64,000 nucleotides of DNA, from the NCBI RefSeq assembly GCF_026230105.1, contig NC_079477.1, positions 5,833,001-5,897,000 of the forward strand, written 5' to 3'. The notes beneath the pieces were generated by a model. It saw nothing but the letters and a program-made list of their open reading frames with translations. It searched no databases and was not told the origin of the DNA. Positions 60,906 to 64,000 of the stretch are shown piece after piece; the stretch's first letter is position 1; each line of letters begins with the position of its first letter. Position numbers and translations under genes: made by a program. This DNA comes from Diorhabda sublineata (Eukaryota > Arthropoda > Insecta > Coleoptera > Chrysomelidae).

Positions 60906-61767
60906 ATGGAACTTCTGGGAATTCGTTTTGCTCCTCTACATGTTCCTTTAGAAAGGAGGCTTCAGACGTTGTCAGCAGCAATATGGTTTATAATAATGGC
61001 ATTTGGTGGCTTAATAGGACTTCTACTAGCAATTTATTTGGTTCTATTCACTAAATTTTGGTGGTTAACACTATTATATCTAACCTACATTTGGACGATA
61101 GATAAGGATGTGAGTGAACGAGGTGGTAGACCGTCAAAATGGGTAAGGTCTTTTTTGATATGGAAGTACACCATGAATTATTTTCCGTTAAAATTGGAAA
61201 AAACGTCATCAGAGGAATTGGATCCAAAAAAAAATTATTTGTTTTGTTGCTTTCCTCACGGAATGCTTTGTACGGGGTCCTTTAACTTTGGAAACGAGTA
61301 TAGTAAGTTTAGAAATCTGTTCCCGAATCACGAGCCTAGAGTAGTAACATTGACTCAACACTACCAAATGCCTTTCTTCAGGGAATTCGCTTTATCCTTA
61401 GGAGGAATATCAGCTTCTTTTGAATCTATACATAATGTTTTAAGTAGGCCGGAAGGAGGTTATATTTGTGTTCTTATGGTAGGAGGAGCCGCAGAGGCTT
61501 ATTTATGCAAGCCTGGTAGCTATAGAGTGTTAGTTAAAAAACGAAAAGGCTTTATCAAATTAGCTTTAAAAAATGGTACTCCATTGGTTCCAGTTTTATC
61601 GTTTGGCGAAACTGATTTGTTTGATCAATTAGAAGGGTCGTGGTTAAGAATCATTCAAGAAAGAATACGAAAGTATATCGGAGTGGCACCTATATTACCT
61701 ATAGGAAGGGGATTTTTCCAATACTCGTTTGGAATTATACCCAGAAGGCATCCAGTAACTACTGTTG
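60906..61767 (+). CDS. DGAT2/MOGAT-family acyltransferase, first coding exon (partial gene)
   Basis: The ATG at 60906 follows directly on TATTATTTTTCAG, so this exon probably begins at the acceptor after a non-coding 5' exon. It runs 287 codons to a donor (TGTTG/GTGAGT). The product starts with membrane segments (SAAIWFIIMAFGGLIGLLLA, LVLFTKFWWLTLLYLTYIW). It then has the acyltransferase signatures FPHGML (about residue 118, where the family norm is HPHG), VGGAAEA, RKGFIKLALKNGTPLVPV and FGETDLFDQ. Family members acylate mono- or diacylglycerol at the endoplasmic reticulum. The C-terminal 50-60 residues should come from another exon, which I could not find before the window ends. Gene and substrate assignment within the family is open. 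Confidence 0.93.
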
Positions 61768-61799
61768 GTGAGTATTCCAAATATTCAAAACTTTTATTA

Positions 61800-62730
61800 T
61801 ATTTTTTCTCCAATTAAATTTATATAGAATACGTGGAAATAAAAGTAGCTGGAAAAATCATGTATGAATTGTATATATGTTGAAAGTTTCAGACCTCTTA
61901 CATGTTGTACAGGGTGTGTCATAAATTTTTGTAACCAATTTAGCGTAGGATCTGCGTGGAATGAGAGGTTGTGAATATTCTTGCTCAGTTCCTCGTTTAT
62001 TGGAAATTTCGCGCGTTGTGTTTGAACAATGATTACTCACCGTCTGCTTCTATCGTATTACACAATACCAATCAATGTTCAATTTAATTGAAGTTAAAAA
62101 CTTTGAAGCAATTGGTATAACTATTGATAAAAAAAGGAGTACATTGGAGCGGTAGGAGCGAAGAGACCGTGGCGCCAGTAAACGAGTCTGTGCGATCTAA
62201 GGTTGCAGAAGATTTGGCAACTTTGCGTCAAGATATTGAAGTTGGGCTTGAAACTGCATCTCTTCAAGATAGTTAGTACTAGAATTGAAAAAAAAAAATT
62301 AATTATAAGAAACATTTTTGTCTATGTGATGTTTGAACATTTTAAATAAACATGCATGTCAATAAACAAAATTGCAGAGTTTGGAGCAAACAAAAATAAA
62401 TTAAAACATCACAAACCTTCACATTCTCTTAAAGTGACGATTGGGTTCTAAAGATGATCTAAAATACAAAAAGTAGTGGCTCTTTCCAAATCAACCACCA
62501 TGTAGTACTGGGAAGGCGGGTTTACATCTCAAAAAATGGGGGGAGGGGGTAGATAATTTATTTGTTTGCATTCAATTAAAAAAAGCAAAATTACTTTCCG
62601 AAGCTTCCTCGTATTTATATAGTGGATGAAAATTAATCTATTTTCTCTTTGAATTTTTAAAGTTTCGAAAAACTCCTTTCGCATGATGCAACCGAGAAGC
62701 AAATGGTTAAAAAATATTGAAGTATAAGCG
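61800..62730. other. Downstream of the acyltransferase exon: repeats, no exon found
   Basis: GTACAGGGTGTGTCATAA at 61909 resembles the tip of a TACAGGGTG-type terminal repeat, without a visible partner. I found no frame matching the missing acyltransferase C-terminus. A G-rich run (GGGGGGAGGGGG) lies near 62538. Confidence 0.4.
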
Positions 62731-62734
62731 ATAT

Positions 62735-63260
62735 ACAGGGTAACGATTCACTGAAGTGCCATTTTATTATAAATTGAAGGATTTCTTGGGCTCTCCATTT
62801 AGCAGCAACGTCCATACTCGTATCGTTTTACATGTCTGCTGTACCTTTTTATTTCTTGGAAAACTTGCTCCTTGTCAAATTCACCATAAATTTGTATCAA
62901 TTGTTAATTGCTACAGCAAGAGCGTCATCTAAAGCTTCTAGCATAAACTTTGTTTCAGTAATTTGGACAATATTATTGATTTTTTTCATAGCTCCGGATC
63001 GTGACGACAAATCTTGCATAAATCGGTATATGCATTCATACATTGACCGACGTATTTCTTCTTGCATTGATAATCCAGTATCATGAGCTGATTCATCCGG
63101 CATCGTTCTTTTTATCTTCCTTCTTCTTCGTTTCTCGATGTCATGTCATTCCATTTTTATGCCATAAGTTACAGCATTGTCTACAATCGTGGTTTGTTCG
63201 GTCACTAAATATTCATTCAAGGCGTTTAGTTTGGTGATTCCTGTATCCAGGGTCATTTTT
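62735..63260 (-). pseudogene. hAT-like (ZMYM1-like) element protein remnant
   Basis: The minus strand reads LNEYLVTEQTTIVDNAV, a frame break, then RKIKRTMPDES, SMQEEIRRSMYECIYRFMQD, RSGAMKKINNIV, KFMLEALDDALAVAINN, YGEFDKEQVFQEIKR and a degraded LQFIIKW. This matches the region after the ribonuclease-H-like core in zinc-finger-MYM-type hAT-derived proteins abundant in insects. Frame breaks indicate a dead copy. Confidence 0.6.
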
Positions 63261-63689
63261 GGAAAGTGCAAATATTGTTAAAGTAAATTTACTTCCTTCA
63301 GTATAGAAAGCTGGAATTATATATATAGGTTAGAAAGGTAAAATCACAAACAGACGGCAGGAGCAGGCCTGTTCCTGATCTTGTATCCAGATGTACTTTT
63401 GTTGGATCTTGAAAATGTTCCAAACTACTCACAATTGTCTCGCGCGGCAATAAACTATTCTCATAAAAAAAAGGCTCTTGAACTTTTTTTCCGTGTTTTT
63501 ACCCAAGGGGAAAAACACACGAAGGCATAATTTTGGTTTCTTTTCATTGCACCACCCATGAAGTCGTGTAGTTCATCTTAAGTTCTGAGAAGGAGTGAGG
63601 CTTGTGGGCCCTTCTATTTATTTTAAAACTTGATGGTACTAAGCACATTTCTAAAATCTTGTTTTTATGATTTGATCAGAGGAACGCGG

Positions 63690-64000
63690 AGGCATTTGGA
63701 GCCCCCCACTGCACCGATCACAAATTATCAATAAAAGAGTACATATACCAAAAATGGCAATCAATCTGGGAAGAAACCGAAACAGATTTAAAACAAATAA
63801 TGCCCGAAATTAAAACCAAAAAACTGCCACTACCCAAAAAAAGAAAAGACTGAGTAATCCTTAATCGTCTAAGAATTGGATACACGTGCATAATACATCA
63901 ATATCTTCTAAGAAAAGAAACGGCGTCTTTATGTTGAACATGCTAAACCAGACTCACAGTGAAGCATCTACTAATCGAATGTCCTCAAAATGAAGCACAC
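63690..64000 (+). pseudogene. Non-LTR retrotransposon RNase H/C-terminal remnant, cut by window end
   Basis: Plus-strand fragments read EYIYQKWQSIWEETETDLKQ, NRLRIGYTCIIHQYLLRKE and, to the window end, TRLTVKHLLIECPQNEA. This is the order found at the end of I/Jockey-type ORF2 (after RNase H, then zinc knuckle). Stops interrupt it. It continues past the window. Confidence 0.8.

Noticed and set aside
1..64000. CRISPR arrays, operons, bacterial-type systems
   Set aside because: Split genes, GT-AG introns and animal protein families make this nuclear insect DNA; no such structures are present.

Overview
This is eukaryotic DNA, almost certainly from an insect. It is very AT-rich, genes are split by GT-AG introns from about 50 bp to 7 kb, and the recognisable proteins are animal and arthropod families: an ionotropic receptor, an astacin, a Ly6-like GPI protein, a secreted C-type lectin-like protein and a mitochondrial ribosomal protein. 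A beetle is plausible from the general look of the proteins, but the window does not settle this. All exon models were read by eye from reading frame, splice phase and family motifs.

Layout, left to right. (1) 214-10888 (+): three-exon secreted C-type lectin-like gene; its large introns hold two long inverted-repeat (foldback) elements, a dead mariner, a dead Tc1 copy and smaller repeats. (2) 11649-12184 (-): three-exon Pin4 (parvulin), convergent with the lectin gene. (3) 16106-20772 (+): two-exon divergent ionotropic receptor whose intron carries a third inverted-repeat element and a non-LTR retrotransposon remnant. (4) 23752-42035 (-): a complete 17-exon SHPRH orthologue (SNF2 helicase, PHD and RING), predicted 1477 aa, every exon junction phase-consistent. 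(5) 27768-31240 (+): a four-exon astacin metalloprotease nested in the last-but-one SHPRH intron, whose 3' end probably runs antisense into an SHPRH exon. (6) 42470-43715 (+): a decayed intronless copy of a repetitive element-associated protein. (7) 44041-47602: a Ginger-type DNA transposon with matching termini, a TATA target duplication and a broken integrase-like transposase gene. (8) 48485-52500 (-): four-exon Ly6/three-finger GPI-type protein, head-to-head (244 bp) with (9) 52745-53390 (+): three-exon mRpS24. (10) 60906-61767 (+): first coding exon of a DGAT2/MOGAT-type acyltransferase that continues beyond the window or further than could be traced.

The host genes look like ordinary unrelated neighbours rather than a pathway. 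Most of the interest is in mobile DNA: dead Tc1/mariner, hAT-like and piggyBac pieces; non-LTR retrotransposon remnants, most of them 3' ends; a perfectly palindromic piggyBac-type MITE with TTAA target duplication; a two-copy hairpin MITE family; long inverted repeats in introns that could give hairpin RNA; and two satellite-like tandem arrays. I found no convincing new multi-gene system.
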